A DNA stretch of 37,712 nucleotides from Pelagibacteraceae bacterium AG-390-A23. Lineage in GTDB: Bacteria; Pseudomonadota; Alphaproteobacteria; Pelagibacterales; Pelagibacteraceae. Each line of letters opens with the position of its first letter. Positions within the stretch are counted from its first letter, which is position 1. A program made the translations under genes and the position numbers. The DNA lies in assembly GCA_003279775.1 (NCBI GenBank), contig QCGW01000009.1:1-37712 (forward strand). Direction: 5' to 3'. Under the pieces are notes generated by a model that was not told where the DNA came from, did not search any database, and worked only from the letters and a program-made list of their open reading frames with translations. This document shows positions 15,228 through 24,905 of the stretch, in pieces.

Positions 15228-16358
15228 ATGACTATATTATCTAACGGTCATCAATGGAAATATACGGAATTTACAGACAATAAAAATTACTCATTTAACA
15301 AAAAAGAAATTCTTAATTCTTTAACCTCAGAAGAAATTGATGATGCTTATAAGAGCATTTCCAAGTGGAAAGGTTATTCTCCTACTCCTCTGCTTTCTTT
15401 AAATAAACTTTCAAAAGAATTAAATTTAAACAAAATTTTTTATAAAGATGAAAATAAAAGATTTGATTTAAAATCTTTTAAAGCTTTAGGCGGAGCTTAT
15501 GCGGTAGAAAAAGTAACCAAAGGAAATAAAGATATAGTGGTGGCAACAGCTACTGCTGGCAATCATGGAAGATCAGTTGCCTGGGGCGCTAAAAGATTAG
15601 GTCTAAGCTGTAAAATATTCATTAGTGAATTTGTAAGTGATGCAAGAGGCAAAGCTATGGCCGCACTTGGAGCAGATGTAGTAAAAGTAAAAGGTAATTA
15701 TGAAAAATCTTTGATGGAGTGCATAAAACAGTCTACTGAAAATAATTGGCAAATAGTTCAGGATGTTGCTTGGAAAGATTATATGGTCGTCCCCAAGTAT
15801 ACAATGGCAGGTTATACGGTAATGATGAAGGAGATAACTAATCAAATCCAGGAAGAGAAAATAACTCACATCATTTTACAGGCTGGTGTTGGTGGCATGG
15901 CTGCTGCCATGGTTGCAGGTATTGCAAGATATTTGAACTATGTTCCAACAATTATAGTTGTTGAACCGGATAGTGCCGCGTGTGTAATGGAAAGCATTAA
16001 AACTGGAAAAATAGAAAAAATAGATATTAAAAGAGAAAGCTTAATGGGTGGTATGTCTTGTGGTGAAGTATCATTGGTCCCATGGGAAATACTCAAAAAT
16101 TCAGTTAAACATTGTATTAGTTTACCAGATGATGATATTGCAAAAACTATGAAACTACTTGGAAATTCAAGCTTTAGTGATGATAAAATAATTGCAGGAG
16201 AAAACTCAGCACCTGGCGTAATTAGTCTGATTACAAGTTGTGAAGATCAAGCAATTAAAGAAAAATTAGATCTAAATGAAAAATCTAATGTTTTGGTTTT
16301 TGGTTGTGAGGGAGATACCGATCAAGAAATGTATCAAAAGTTAATTAACCAAAATTAA
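15228..16358 (+). CDS. Diaminopropionate ammonia-lyase-like PLP enzyme
   Basis: A 376-aa fold-type II PLP enzyme. The cofactor lysine is K85 in SFKALGGAYA, preceded by DENKRFDL, the pattern of diaminopropionate ammonia-lyase rather than threonine dehydratase. The phosphate-binding loop is probably QAGVGGMAAAM, and TATAGNHGRSVAWGA is the substrate loop. The reaction would turn 2,3-diaminopropionate (or D-serine/threonine-like substrates) into pyruvate plus ammonia. It is coupled four bases after gmaS and five bases before the photolyase gene. The link to the methylamine pathway is only positional, possibly shared nitrogen supply. Confidence 0.82.
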   Translation: MTILSNGHQWKYTEFTDNKNYSFNKKEILNSLTSEEIDDAYKSISKWKGYSPTPLLSLNKLSKELNLNKIFYKDENKRFDLKSFKALGGAYAVEKVTKGNKDIVVATATAGNHGRSVAWGAKRLGLSCKIFISEFVSDARGKAMAALGADVVKVKGNYEKSLMECIKQSTENNWQIVQDVAWKDYMVVPKYTMAGYTVMMKEITNQIQEEKITHIILQAGVGGMAAAMVAGIARYLNYVPTIIVVEPDSAACVMESIKTGKIEKIDIKRESLMGGMSCGEVSLVPWEILKNSVKHCISLPDDDIAKTMKLLGNSSFSDDKIIAGENSAPGVISLITSCEDQAIKEKLDLNEKSNVLVFGCEGDTDQEMYQKLINQN

Positions 16359-16362
16359 ATCA

Positions 16363-17784
16363 ATGAGTAGCACAGGTATTTTTTGGATAAGAGAGGATTT
16401 TAGAATTGAAAATAATCCTGCTTTATCTTTTGCAACACAAAATCATGATAATGTAATTGCATTATATATTTATGATAATAATGATTTTGACAACAAAAGA
16501 GAAGCTCAAAAATGGTGGGTTTATAAATCACTAGAAACTTTAAAAAAAGAATTGTCAGATTATAAAATTAATCTTGAAATAGTAAAAGGCGATGAATTAG
16601 AAATTTTTTCTAAATTTAATAAAAAGGATAAGCTTTCGGTTTATTGGAATAAAATTTATGAGCCAGATGTTATAGCTAAAGGAAAAAAAATACGTGACCT
16701 ATTTATTAAAAATGAAATCAATTATAAATATTTCAAAGGAAATATTTTAAATGAATTTCAAGAGATAACAAAAAATGATGGAACTCCCTTTAAAGTGTTT
16801 ACCCCTTTCTGGAGAAATGCGGAGCAAGTTTATTTAAATCAACCACCAAGTAAAAACTATATTGTTAAAAAGAAAATAAAAAAGATTACAATTTTTAAAA
16901 AGTGTATTGAACCAATAGATATTTTACCAAAAAAAAATTGGTATAAAAAATTTGAAAAATATTGGAAAGTTTCAGAAAATGACTCAAAAAAAATATTAAA
17001 AAATTTAATTGAAAATAAAATTAAGGATTATGGAACTTCTCGAGATATACCATCTATCGAAGGAACTTCTAAATTATCTCCCTACATCAAACATGGCCAA
17101 ATTCATGTAGGCAGTATTTGGAAAAAATGTTCTGAAATTAAATCAAAAGGAATTGGTTATAGAAAATATATTAATGAGCTTGGTTGGAGAGAGTTTTCGC
17201 ATAGTTTAATTAATTATTTCCCTGAATTCTTAAAAGGAAATTTCAGAAAAGAATTTAATAAATTCCCTTGGGCAAAAAATGAGAAATTCTTAAAAGCATG
17301 GAAAAGAGGAATGACCGGTTATCCTATTGTCGATGCAGGTATGAGAGAACTATATGAGACTGGATGGATGCATAATAGAATAAGAATGGTTGTTGGTTCA
17401 TTTTTAGTCAAACATTTGAGAATTAATTGGACTGAAGGTGAGAAGCATTTTAGAAATTGTCTACTAGATTTTAACAAAGCAAATAATGTTGCTCAATGGC
17501 AATGGGTTGCTGGATGTGGGGCAGATGCAGCACCTTATTTTAGAATATTCAATCCAATACTTCAGGGTGAAAAATTTGATAAAGAAGGCAATTATGTAAA
17601 AAAATGGGTTCCTGAACTTAAAAATGTTCCAAATAAATTTATTCACAAACCATGGGAAATGGAATTAAAGTATCAAGAAGCTATAAAAACAATTATTGGC
17701 AAAGATTACCCGGGTCCTATTGTTATTCATGAAAAAGCTAGAGCTGCAGCTCTTGAAGCGTTTCAATCTTTGAAGAAAAAATAA
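16363..17784 (+). CDS. phrB: Deoxyribodipyrimidine photolyase (cryptochrome/photolyase family)
   Basis: A 473-aa protein with the N-terminal antenna-cofactor domain (FWIREDFRIENNPAL in place of the usual RRDLR-NPAL). The C-terminal FAD domain contains TKLSPYIKHGQ-like residues (TSKLSPYIKHGQIH), GWREF, TGYPIVDAGMREL, GWMHNR and the tryptophan-rich WQWVAGCGADAAPYFRIFNP around residues 379-398. It repairs UV-induced pyrimidine dimers with light, suiting surface ocean life. It ends eight bases from the convergent yjbQ gene with no recognisable terminator between them. Confidence 0.93.
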   Translation: MSSTGIFWIREDFRIENNPALSFATQNHDNVIALYIYDNNDFDNKREAQKWWVYKSLETLKKELSDYKINLEIVKGDELEIFSKFNKKDKLSVYWNKIYEPDVIAKGKKIRDLFIKNEINYKYFKGNILNEFQEITKNDGTPFKVFTPFWRNAEQVYLNQPPSKNYIVKKKIKKITIFKKCIEPIDILPKKNWYKKFEKYWKVSENDSKKILKNLIENKIKDYGTSRDIPSIEGTSKLSPYIKHGQIHVGSIWKKCSEIKSKGIGYRKYINELGWREFSHSLINYFPEFLKGNFRKEFNKFPWAKNEKFLKAWKRGMTGYPIVDAGMRELYETGWMHNRIRMVVGSFLVKHLRINWTEGEKHFRNCLLDFNKANNVAQWQWVAGCGADAAPYFRIFNPILQGEKFDKEGNYVKKWVPELKNVPNKFIHKPWEMELKYQEAIKTIIGKDYPGPIVIHEKARAAALEAFQSLKKK

Positions 17785-17792
17785 ATTTAGTT

Positions 17793-18212
17793 TTATTCTC
17801 CAATAAAATGGTGGATTATAGTCCTTTTTTGAGCCTCTAATCTGTGTTCAAATAAATATATGCCCTGCCAAGTTCCAAGCAACAATTCACTATCTTTCAC
17901 ACTTAGAGAAATTTGATTATTTGTTAATGCAGATTTAATATGTGCAGGCATATCATCTTTTCCCTCCGTAGTATGAACATATAGTTTGTTATCCATAGGA
18001 GCTAATTTATCAAAATAATTTATTAAATCCGTTTGTACATCTGGATCTGCATTTTCTTGAACAATTAATGAGGCGCTTGTGTGCTGAATACTCAAATTAA
18101 GAATACCATTTTTAAAGTTATTTTGACCAATCCAATGAATTGTATCATTAGTAAATTCATATAACTTTTGACCATTGGTCTTAATATGAAGATTGTAAAA
18201 CTCTTGTTTCAT
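17793..18212 (-). CDS. yjbQ: YjbQ family protein (UPF0047)
   Basis: A 139-aa single-domain protein. The family signature SIQHTSASLIVQENAD lies at residues 41-56, with H44 in the conserved position, and GTWQGIYLFEHR lies near the C-terminus. The family is small and widespread, has been linked to a secondary thiamine-phosphate synthase activity, and has no firm physiological role. Its ATG overlaps the zapE stop by one base. Confidence 0.9.
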   Translation of the reverse strand: MKQEFYNLHIKTNGQKLYEFTNDTIHWIGQNNFKNGILNLSIQHTSASLIVQENADPDVQTDLINYFDKLAPMDNKLYVHTTEGKDDMPAHIKSALTNNQISLSVKDSELLLGTWQGIYLFEHRLEAQKRTIIHHFIGE

Positions 18213-19267
18213 TAATTATACTCCTTCGATGTAAGCTCATACAAACGACTAATGGTTCGTTTAAATGGTTTTTCTAATAATCTTGAAGAGGTAAATTGAT
18301 CTAAATTTATATCAGCTGTAACTGCTAATGAAATATTTTTATCATAAATTACATCTAACAAAGTGATAAAACGTTGTTGTTGATTTGAATTTACATCATT
18401 AAATTGAGGTATTTGATCTATTACCATAAATTTACAGTTTTTAACTATTTCTAAATAATCTTCCGCTCCTAAATTTTGATCACAAAGTTGATTAAAGTCA
18501 CATCTAACAATTCCCTCATAAAAGTTTTCTATTTTAAATTCTCTTCCCTTTACATTAATTTTTATTGAAGATTTTTTTTTATCCTTTGTTATAGTTCTAA
18601 AAAATTTATTAATCTTAAAATTAGTTTCTTGATTAAGTGGAAAAAAATATCTTTGTTTTTGATTATCATTAGATTTTCTATAATCATCCTCAATTTTTAA
18701 TTCATACTCGATGGATTGATCTTCCATTATTTTTATAAAAGGTATAAATTGTTCACGTTGAAGACCTTCTTTATAAAGTTCTGAAATTTTAGTATTTGAA
18801 GTAAGAATAATTTTAATATCTTCTTTAAATATTTGTTCAAATAGTTTTCCTAAAATCATTGCATCAACAATGTTTGTTACTTGGAACTCATCGAAATAAA
18901 CTAATGAAGCTTTTGATTTTAAATTTTTGACAAATTGATTGATTACATTTTCTTCATTTTTTTCTTTTTGCTCATGGACAAAATCATGAAAACCTAACAT
19001 AAATTCATTAAAATGCTTTTTTAATTTTTTTTCTTCAAGATGATCATAAAAGAAATTTAAAATCATTGTTTTACCAACCCCTACACCACCATATAAATAA
19101 AATCCTTTTTTAGTTTTTTGTTTGGAAAATAATTTTGAAAAAAATGATTTGTAATTAATATTATGGTAATCTTCTAATTTTTTAATAACTTTGATTTGAT
19201 TAGGATTAACTTCTAAATTTTCATTTTCACAATAAGATATGAATTCTTTTTCAAATTTTTTTGGCAT
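18212..19267 (-). CDS. zapE: ZapE, AFG1-family cell-division ATPase
   Basis: A 351-aa P-loop ATPase. Walker A is GGVGVGKT at residues 60-67, Walker B is LVYFDEF at about 122-128, and ILTSNT is the sensor-like motif. Family members associate with FtsZ rings under stress or low oxygen. A TTG three bases upstream (19270) is in frame, but the ATG at 19267 shares one base with the upstream stop (TGATG) and is preferred. Confidence 0.9.
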   Translation of the reverse strand: MPKKFEKEFISYCENENLEVNPNQIKVIKKLEDYHNINYKSFFSKLFSKQKTKKGFYLYGGVGVGKTMILNFFYDHLEEKKLKKHFNEFMLGFHDFVHEQKEKNEENVINQFVKNLKSKASLVYFDEFQVTNIVDAMILGKLFEQIFKEDIKIILTSNTKISELYKEGLQREQFIPFIKIMEDQSIEYELKIEDDYRKSNDNQKQRYFFPLNQETNFKINKFFRTITKDKKKSSIKINVKGREFKIENFYEGIVRCDFNQLCDQNLGAEDYLEIVKNCKFMVIDQIPQFNDVNSNQQQRFITLLDVIYDKNISLAVTADINLDQFTSSRLLEKPFKRTISRLYELTSKEYN

Positions 19268-19698
19268 CAATTTTTTTTAGTTTTAAAGTCAATACCATAC
19301 TCTGATCTTGGTCCTTTCCTTAGCCCGAATGGACCTGAGATAAATAAAGTTAATGGTTTAGTTCCAGGTTCCAAATCTACTCGATGCAAATTATTTGCTG
19401 ATCTAAAACCAATATACCCTGGTGGACGCCAAAACTTGCCAGTACTTAATGTTTCCCAATAACCGCCTCTTAAAATTATAGTGATATAAGGAAATGTGTG
19501 ATTATGAACTCCTTCTCCATGATCATCTGCTAGCATCTCATGAATTAATATATTGAATGGAAACCATTTAGGTCGATACCTCATCAAAACATAGTAACGG
19601 TTCATCCAAGGCTTTGCCTCTTTAAAATTTGGATGTGAAGGTCCTCTATCTAATACAACTTTTTTTCTACCAATTTTTTCTAAAAATTTTAAGAACAT
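19267..19698 (-). CDS. Cupin-fold protein of unknown function
   Basis: A 143-aa protein with a cupin metal site: VHNHTFPY (H65, H67), then RGGYWE (E82 a candidate) and LHRVDL (H105), with the RPPGYIGF beta-turn between them. This arrangement can bind Fe, Ni or Zn and occurs in dioxygenases, isomerases and sensors. The N-terminus is basic (KKVVLDRG). It is translationally coupled to zapE and three bases from the BamB-like gene. No substrate can be named. Confidence 0.75.
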   Translation of the reverse strand: MFLKFLEKIGRKKVVLDRGPSHPNFKEAKPWMNRYYVLMRYRPKWFPFNILIHEMLADDHGEGVHNHTFPYITIILRGGYWETLSTGKFWRPPGYIGFRSANNLHRVDLEPGTKPLTLFISGPFGLRKGPRSEYGIDFKTKKN

Positions 19699-19700
19699 GT

Positions 19701-20999
19701 TTAGTTATATTGTACAATTGAACCATTTCTTACTACATATAAATTGTTATTAAATATAAACGGTTCAGATACTAATCCACCAGAAACTTTTTCAATTTTT
19801 ATTATTTTTCCATCCTCAATCCCAGCTATGATCATTTTACCATCTGAGTTAGTTAAAAATACGTTTTTATCTCCAATTACAAAACCAATTGGATAAATAT
19901 TTTTTCTTTTTTTATCTTTGTAATTCATAAATAGATCTGTAATTCGAACTATATTGCCTTTATTTTTGTCAATTAAATATAAATAACCTTCATTAGAGAT
20001 TGTAAAAATTAGATTTCCAACCAAAATAGGTTTTACATTAGAATTAACTTCATTTATCCAGTTTGTTGTTCCTGTTTTTAAATCAATTGAATAAAACTGA
20101 TTTCTATTATTTGAAAAAAATACCGAGTTTCCATCTGATACTAGTTTAGAAGTCTTAAAGTTATAAGTTTCATTTATTATCGAGCTACTCTGTGTAGGTA
20201 GTTGCCATGTAATTAAACCTGTTTCAATATCTACAGCTGTAATATCTCCTATAGAATTATTGAAAATAACATTATCGTTTAAAATAATTAAAGAATATTT
20301 AATATTTGAAATTGTAAATGAGTCCTCTGTTTGCAAATTCCAACATTCAGAACCATCTTTAATTTTAAAACATCTCAATGTATTTTTATAATCAATAACA
20401 AATATTTTATCCTTATGCTTTTTAATATTTGAATTAAATGGATAATCGTTATTATTTGACCAATTTAATTCTCCAGTACTAATATTCACAGAATAATATT
20501 TTGCTATGCTATCAGTTACTAAAAGATTTTGATCATCTACTAAAAAATTAAGTTTTGGTTTTAATTTTTTTTCAGATTTTGAATAATGATTTTTTTTCCA
20601 AATAACTTTCTGATTATTATCATACCTAATAATTGAACCTTTTTTATCGAAAAATATTATTCCATTTTTCAAAAAAATCGGTTCGAAATCTAATTGATTA
20701 ATTTCCCCTAACTTTGAAAATTTAAAGTTACCAATCTTTGCTAATTCACCTTTGTAATTTTGCAAACCAAGATTATTTTGATTTTCATTTTTTTTATTAT
20801 TTATTTTTATTGAGGATAAATCTAATTTTAAATCTCTATTAAATTCTGAAACACTTATATTTTCTTCTGCAAAAACTTTTGTTATTTTTTTATCTGTTTC
20901 TAATTTATTTTCTTTATCTTTCCAAATTCTGGAGTTTTCATTAAATGAACAGTTATTAAGAAAAAATAATGCAATGAAAGTAAAAATTAATTTATTCAC
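19701..20999 (-). CDS. BamB-like PQQ-repeat beta-propeller lipoprotein
   Basis: A 432-aa protein starting with GTG. A short signal sequence (MNKLIFTFIALFFLNN) ends at C17 with SFNEN after it, a lipobox with asparagine at -1, atypical but seen in AT-rich genomes. From about residue 100 come repeated W-x-x-N / D-x-x-T-G units (for example NISTGELNW, DIETGLITWQ, DLKTGTTNW, DKNKGNIVR), the PQQ-type blades. BamB assists outer-membrane protein assembly. It overlaps the upstream YfgM-like gene by eight bases, and this pair order is common in alphaproteobacteria. The der GTPase gene that often follows is absent. Confidence 0.82.
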   Translation of the reverse strand: MNKLIFTFIALFFLNNCSFNENSRIWKDKENKLETDKKITKVFAEENISVSEFNRDLKLDLSSIKINNKKNENQNNLGLQNYKGELAKIGNFKFSKLGEINQLDFEPIFLKNGIIFFDKKGSIIRYDNNQKVIWKKNHYSKSEKKLKPKLNFLVDDQNLLVTDSIAKYYSVNISTGELNWSNNNDYPFNSNIKKHKDKIFVIDYKNTLRCFKIKDGSECWNLQTEDSFTISNIKYSLIILNDNVIFNNSIGDITAVDIETGLITWQLPTQSSSIINETYNFKTSKLVSDGNSVFFSNNRNQFYSIDLKTGTTNWINEVNSNVKPILVGNLIFTISNEGYLYLIDKNKGNIVRITDLFMNYKDKKRKNIYPIGFVIGDKNVFLTNSDGKMIIAGIEDGKIIKIEKVSGGLVSEPFIFNNNLYVVRNGSIVQYN

Positions 21000-21636
21000 T
21001 CAAGTCTCTGTTCAATCTTTTCTCTGCTTGAAGTCTTATGTCTGGATTTGAATTTTCTAAAACTATTATTTGATTGAAAAATTCTTTAGCTTTTTGTTTT
21101 TGATTATTTGCATAAAAATATTCTGCCATTAAATATAAAGAATGTGATTTCCAGACACTTTTTGAATTAATAAGTGGATTTAACATATTTAGAAGATCAC
21201 TCTCCTGAGCGTTATCTGCATTGTAGAGTGCCTTCTTGTATATAATTAAGTTGTTAATCTCACTGTCTAACGAAGTATCGTTTATCAATATATCAAATAA
21301 TGAATTAATTCTGGACGGATCACTTACAAGATTATTATCAATGATGAAATAAAGGGATAAAGGTGAATAAGTTGGATCTTTCTTATTTATAATTTCAATC
21401 AGGCTGCTAGCTGTTTTTTCTTTTGTTTTTTCTGAATAATCAATGATTATTGAATTATAACTATCTGAGATATCTTTTTTTTTATTAATTAAATATTTAT
21501 CGTAACTAAAAACACCAACTATAATAATTATTAAGATAATTATACCTGAAATAATTTTATTTTTATTGTTTACAAAAAAATTCTTAATTTTTTCATTTCT
21601 AGTATTGGTATTTATAATTGATAAATCTTCGTCCAT
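20992..21636 (-). CDS. YfgM-like membrane-anchored TPR-type protein
   Basis: A 214-aa protein with a cytoplasmic N-terminus (~25 residues), one transmembrane helix at about 27-46 (KIISGIIILIIIIVGVFSYD) and a helical periplasmic part. The C-terminal helices have TPR character (SLYLMAEYFYANNQKQKAKEFFNQII). YfgM proteins associate with the Sec translocon and periplasmic chaperones. It is three bases downstream of acnA and overlaps the BamB-like gene. Confidence 0.8.
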   Translation of the reverse strand: MDEDLSIINTNTRNEKIKNFFVNNKNKIISGIIILIIIIVGVFSYDKYLINKKKDISDSYNSIIIDYSEKTKEKTASSLIEIINKKDPTYSPLSLYFIIDNNLVSDPSRINSLFDILINDTSLDSEINNLIIYKKALYNADNAQESDLLNMLNPLINSKSVWKSHSLYLMAEYFYANNQKQKAKEFFNQIIVLENSNPDIRLQAEKRLNRDLSE

Positions 21637-21638
21637 AA

Positions 21639-24308
21639 CTAAATCATATTCCTTAAAACGTACTGCAGAATACCTCCATTTTTATAATACTCTAATTCAT
21701 TTTTTGTATCAATTCTGCATAAAGTTTTAATTTTCTTTATTTCGCCTGAAGCATATTTAATTTCAACTGTCACTTCATCTGAGGGATTAACGCCCTTTTC
21801 TATATTTAGAATACTAATTAATTCAGAACCAATTAATTTTAGATTTTTTCTATTTACATCTTCGATAAATTGTAACGGTAATATTCCCATTCCAATCAAA
21901 TTAGATCGGTGAATTCTTTCAAAACTCTCTGCGATTACTGCTTTAATCCCAAGTAATTTTGTTCCTTTAGCTGCCCAATCTCTAGATGATCCGGTTCCAT
22001 ACTCTTTTCCACCAATTACAATTAAATCTGTTCCTCTTTTTTTATATTCAACAACTGCATCATAGACAGGAAGAACTTTTTCTTCTGGATATAACTTTGT
22101 AAAACCACCCTCTGTACCAGGAGCCATTTCATTTCTAATTCTTATATTTGCAAAAGTTCCTCGCATCATAACTTCATGGTTACCTCTTCTTGAACCATAT
22201 GAGTTATAATCTTTAGGTAAAATTTGGTGTTCCATAAAATATTCACCAGTTGGACTATCTTTTTGAATACTGCCAGCTGGCGATATATGATCAGTGGTAA
22301 CCATATCACCTAAAATTAATAATGGTCTTGCGTCCTTAATTTCTTTAAATCCTTCTGGTTTATCTGGTAACGAGTCAAAAAACGGAGGTTTTTTTACATA
22401 TGTTGATCCCTCATCCCAATTATAGATGCTGCTTTTATCAGTTTTAATTTTTTGCCATTGAGTTGGGCCCTCTGAAACATTTGAGTATCTTTGTATAAAC
22501 ATGTCAGCATTAAGTGAATCTTTTAAAGTTTCTTCTATCTCTTTATTTGAAGGCCAAATATCTTTTAAAAATACATCTTTTCCATCTTTATCTTTTCCTA
22601 ATGAATCTTTGTACAAATCAGCTTCCATATGCCCAGCTATTGCATATGCAACAACAAGTGGGGGTGAAGCCAAATAGTTAGCTTTTATATGTGGAGAAAT
22701 TCTTCCCTCAAAATTTCTATTTCCAGATAAAACTGAAACAGCATAAATATTTTCTTTTTGGATCGCTTCTACAATATTTTCTGGGAGTGGCCCTGAATTT
22801 CCAATGCAAGTTGTACAACCATATCCAACTAAATTAAAACCAAGTTGATCTAAATAAGTATTTAATCCAGCTTTTGCCAAATAGTCTGTAACTACTTGAG
22901 ATCCAGGTGCTAGAGAAGTTTTTACCCAGGGTTTAACCTGCAAACCCTTTTCAATAGCTTTTTTAGCTAATAGTCCAGCCCCGATTAGAACATTTGGATT
23001 AGAAGTGTTCGTACAAGAAGTTATTGCAGCAATTAATATTGAGCCATCTTTTATTTCGTAATCTGTATTTGATACTTTCGAAATTGACTTTTCATTTTTA
23101 TTTGTAGCTTCCTGCAATACTTTTTGAAACGAACTAGGTGCATCTGTTAAAAGAACTTTGTCTTGAGGTCTTTTAGGTCCTGAAATAGTTGGTACGACTG
23201 TGGACATATCTAAAGATATAATGTCAGTAAATTCTATTTCGTTACTCGCCCATAAACCTTGTTCCTTGGCATAATTTTCTACGATATCAACAGTTTGTTG
23301 ATCTCTTCCAGAAAATTTCAAATACTTTAATGTTTCTTCATCGATAGGAAAAAAACCACAAGTAGCACCATATTCTGGTGCCATGTTTGCAATTGTTGCT
23401 CTATCCGCTAGTGTTAAATTTTTTAAACCCTCTCCATAAAACTCAACAAACTTACCAACCACTCCTTTATCTCTTAACATTTTAACAACAGTTAATACTA
23501 AATCAGTTGCAGTAGTTCCTTCTGGCATTTTGTTTTTCATTTCAAAACCGATGACTTCTGGTATTAACATAGAAATTGGTTGACCTAACATTCCTGCTTC
23601 AGCTTCAATTCCTCCAACACCCCATCCTAAAACAGATAAACCATTTACCATTGTTGTATGACTGTCCGTTCCAACTAAAGTATCTGGAAATAGATATTTT
23701 TCACCTTTAAATTCTTCTGACCAAACAACTTTTGACAAATATTCCAGATTTACTTGGTGACAAATTCCTGTTCCTGGTGGAACTATTCTGAAATTATCAA
23801 ATGCCTGCTGTCCCCATTTTAAAAAAGAATATCTCTCACCATTTCTTTCAAATTCTATATCGACATTTTTTTCAAAAGAATCTGCTTTTGCAGATTGGTC
23901 AACTTGCACAGAGTGATCAATTACAAGATCAACTGCAGACAGTGGATTGATTGAATTTGGATCTTTATTTTTTTCTTTAACTGCTTCTCTCATTGCAGCT
24001 AAATCTGCAACCGCAGGTATTCCTGTATAATCTTGAAGCAAAACTCTTGCTGGTCTATATGCAATTTCAGTTTTAGATTTTTTTGTCTTTAGCCAGTTTT
24101 TAATCGCTTCTATTTGAGATTTCGTTACACTTAAGTCGTCTTCGTATCTTAATAAATTTTCTAGTAAAACTTTTAGTGATTTTGGAAGTTTATTTATTCC
24201 TTCAAGTCCATTTTTTTCTGCTTCTTTTAATGAGTAATAATTATACTCCTTGTCATTAACTGTGATTTTTTTTAGTGATTTATAAGAATTTTTATTTCCT
24301 GGGGTCAT
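21639..24308 (-). CDS. acnA: Aconitate hydratase A
   Basis: An 889-aa aconitase of the AcnA/IRP family, full length. The 4Fe-4S cluster ligands are C432 (TSCTNTSNP), C498 and C501 (GYGCTTCIGNSG). The swivel domain at the C-terminus has GGKEYGTGSSRDWAAKG and ESFERIHRSNLIGMG. It catalyses citrate to isocitrate in the TCA and glyoxylate cycles. It sits one base after a LysE-type gene within a long minus-strand run. Confidence 0.97.
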   Translation of the reverse strand: MTPGNKNSYKSLKKITVNDKEYNYYSLKEAEKNGLEGINKLPKSLKVLLENLLRYEDDLSVTKSQIEAIKNWLKTKKSKTEIAYRPARVLLQDYTGIPAVADLAAMREAVKEKNKDPNSINPLSAVDLVIDHSVQVDQSAKADSFEKNVDIEFERNGERYSFLKWGQQAFDNFRIVPPGTGICHQVNLEYLSKVVWSEEFKGEKYLFPDTLVGTDSHTTMVNGLSVLGWGVGGIEAEAGMLGQPISMLIPEVIGFEMKNKMPEGTTATDLVLTVVKMLRDKGVVGKFVEFYGEGLKNLTLADRATIANMAPEYGATCGFFPIDEETLKYLKFSGRDQQTVDIVENYAKEQGLWASNEIEFTDIISLDMSTVVPTISGPKRPQDKVLLTDAPSSFQKVLQEATNKNEKSISKVSNTDYEIKDGSILIAAITSCTNTSNPNVLIGAGLLAKKAIEKGLQVKPWVKTSLAPGSQVVTDYLAKAGLNTYLDQLGFNLVGYGCTTCIGNSGPLPENIVEAIQKENIYAVSVLSGNRNFEGRISPHIKANYLASPPLVVAYAIAGHMEADLYKDSLGKDKDGKDVFLKDIWPSNKEIEETLKDSLNADMFIQRYSNVSEGPTQWQKIKTDKSSIYNWDEGSTYVKKPPFFDSLPDKPEGFKEIKDARPLLILGDMVTTDHISPAGSIQKDSPTGEYFMEHQILPKDYNSYGSRRGNHEVMMRGTFANIRIRNEMAPGTEGGFTKLYPEEKVLPVYDAVVEYKKRGTDLIVIGGKEYGTGSSRDWAAKGTKLLGIKAVIAESFERIHRSNLIGMGILPLQFIEDVNRKNLKLIGSELISILNIEKGVNPSDEVTVEIKYASGEIKKIKTLCRIDTKNELEYYKNGGILQYVLRNMI

Positions 24309-24309
24309 A

Positions 24310-24903
24310 TTATAAATAAAAAGTTATTATGCTTGTTAAAAGAAGCAGTGACATAGCATAATTAAAGTAATTAATAAATTTCTGATTTGTCGCAAATTTC
24401 CTGAAAAATTTACCTAAAAAAGTCCACAGAGTTATACTAGTCACTGAAACAATTAAAGCCATAATGATAATTTGAGTCGTATAACTTACAAAGGTTTCTC
24501 CTGGATTAATATAAGTTGATACAAGAATAATTGATGCAATAACACCTTTAGGATTTAAAAATTGAAAAATAAAAGTTTCATGAAACTTAATTGGATTTTT
24601 GTTTTTATTTTCCTGATCAGAAGGTCCTGAAAAAGAAATTTTGTATGCTAAATAAATTAAAAATAGAGTTCCTAAGTATTTCAATACCTCTTGAATTAAA
24701 GGATAAAGCTTAAAAATATTTATCAAACCTAGAGCTAAACATAATAACAAAAAAGGAAATCCTAAAGTTACACCAATTATATGAGGTAGTGTTCTTAGAA
24801 TACCAAAATTGAAACCAGAATAGAAAGCAACGAAATTATTTGGTCCAGGAGTAAATGCAGCAACAATTCCAAATAAAGTTATAGAAAGAATTTCAGGATG
24901 CAT
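24310..24903 (-). CDS. LysE/RhtB-family amino-acid exporter
   Basis: A 197-aa membrane protein with about six hydrophobic helices. The family N-terminal motif is FTPGPNNF (residues 17-24, usually TPGP), and FQFLNPKG lies near residue 112. Members export lysine, threonine, homoserine or related compounds. It lies two bases after csaA and one before acnA; the substrate is unknown. Confidence 0.87.
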   Translation of the reverse strand: MHPEILSITLFGIVAAFTPGPNNFVAFYSGFNFGILRTLPHIIGVTLGFPFLLLCLALGLINIFKLYPLIQEVLKYLGTLFLIYLAYKISFSGPSDQENKNKNPIKFHETFIFQFLNPKGVIASIILVSTYINPGETFVSYTTQIIIMALIVSVTSITLWTFLGKFFRKFATNQKFINYFNYAMSLLLLTSIITFYL

Positions 24904-24905
24904 TA

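Noticed and set aside
19268..19270. TTG start for zapE
   Set aside because: The adjacent ATG at 19267 overlaps the upstream stop as TGATG, the usual coupling pattern in this window.
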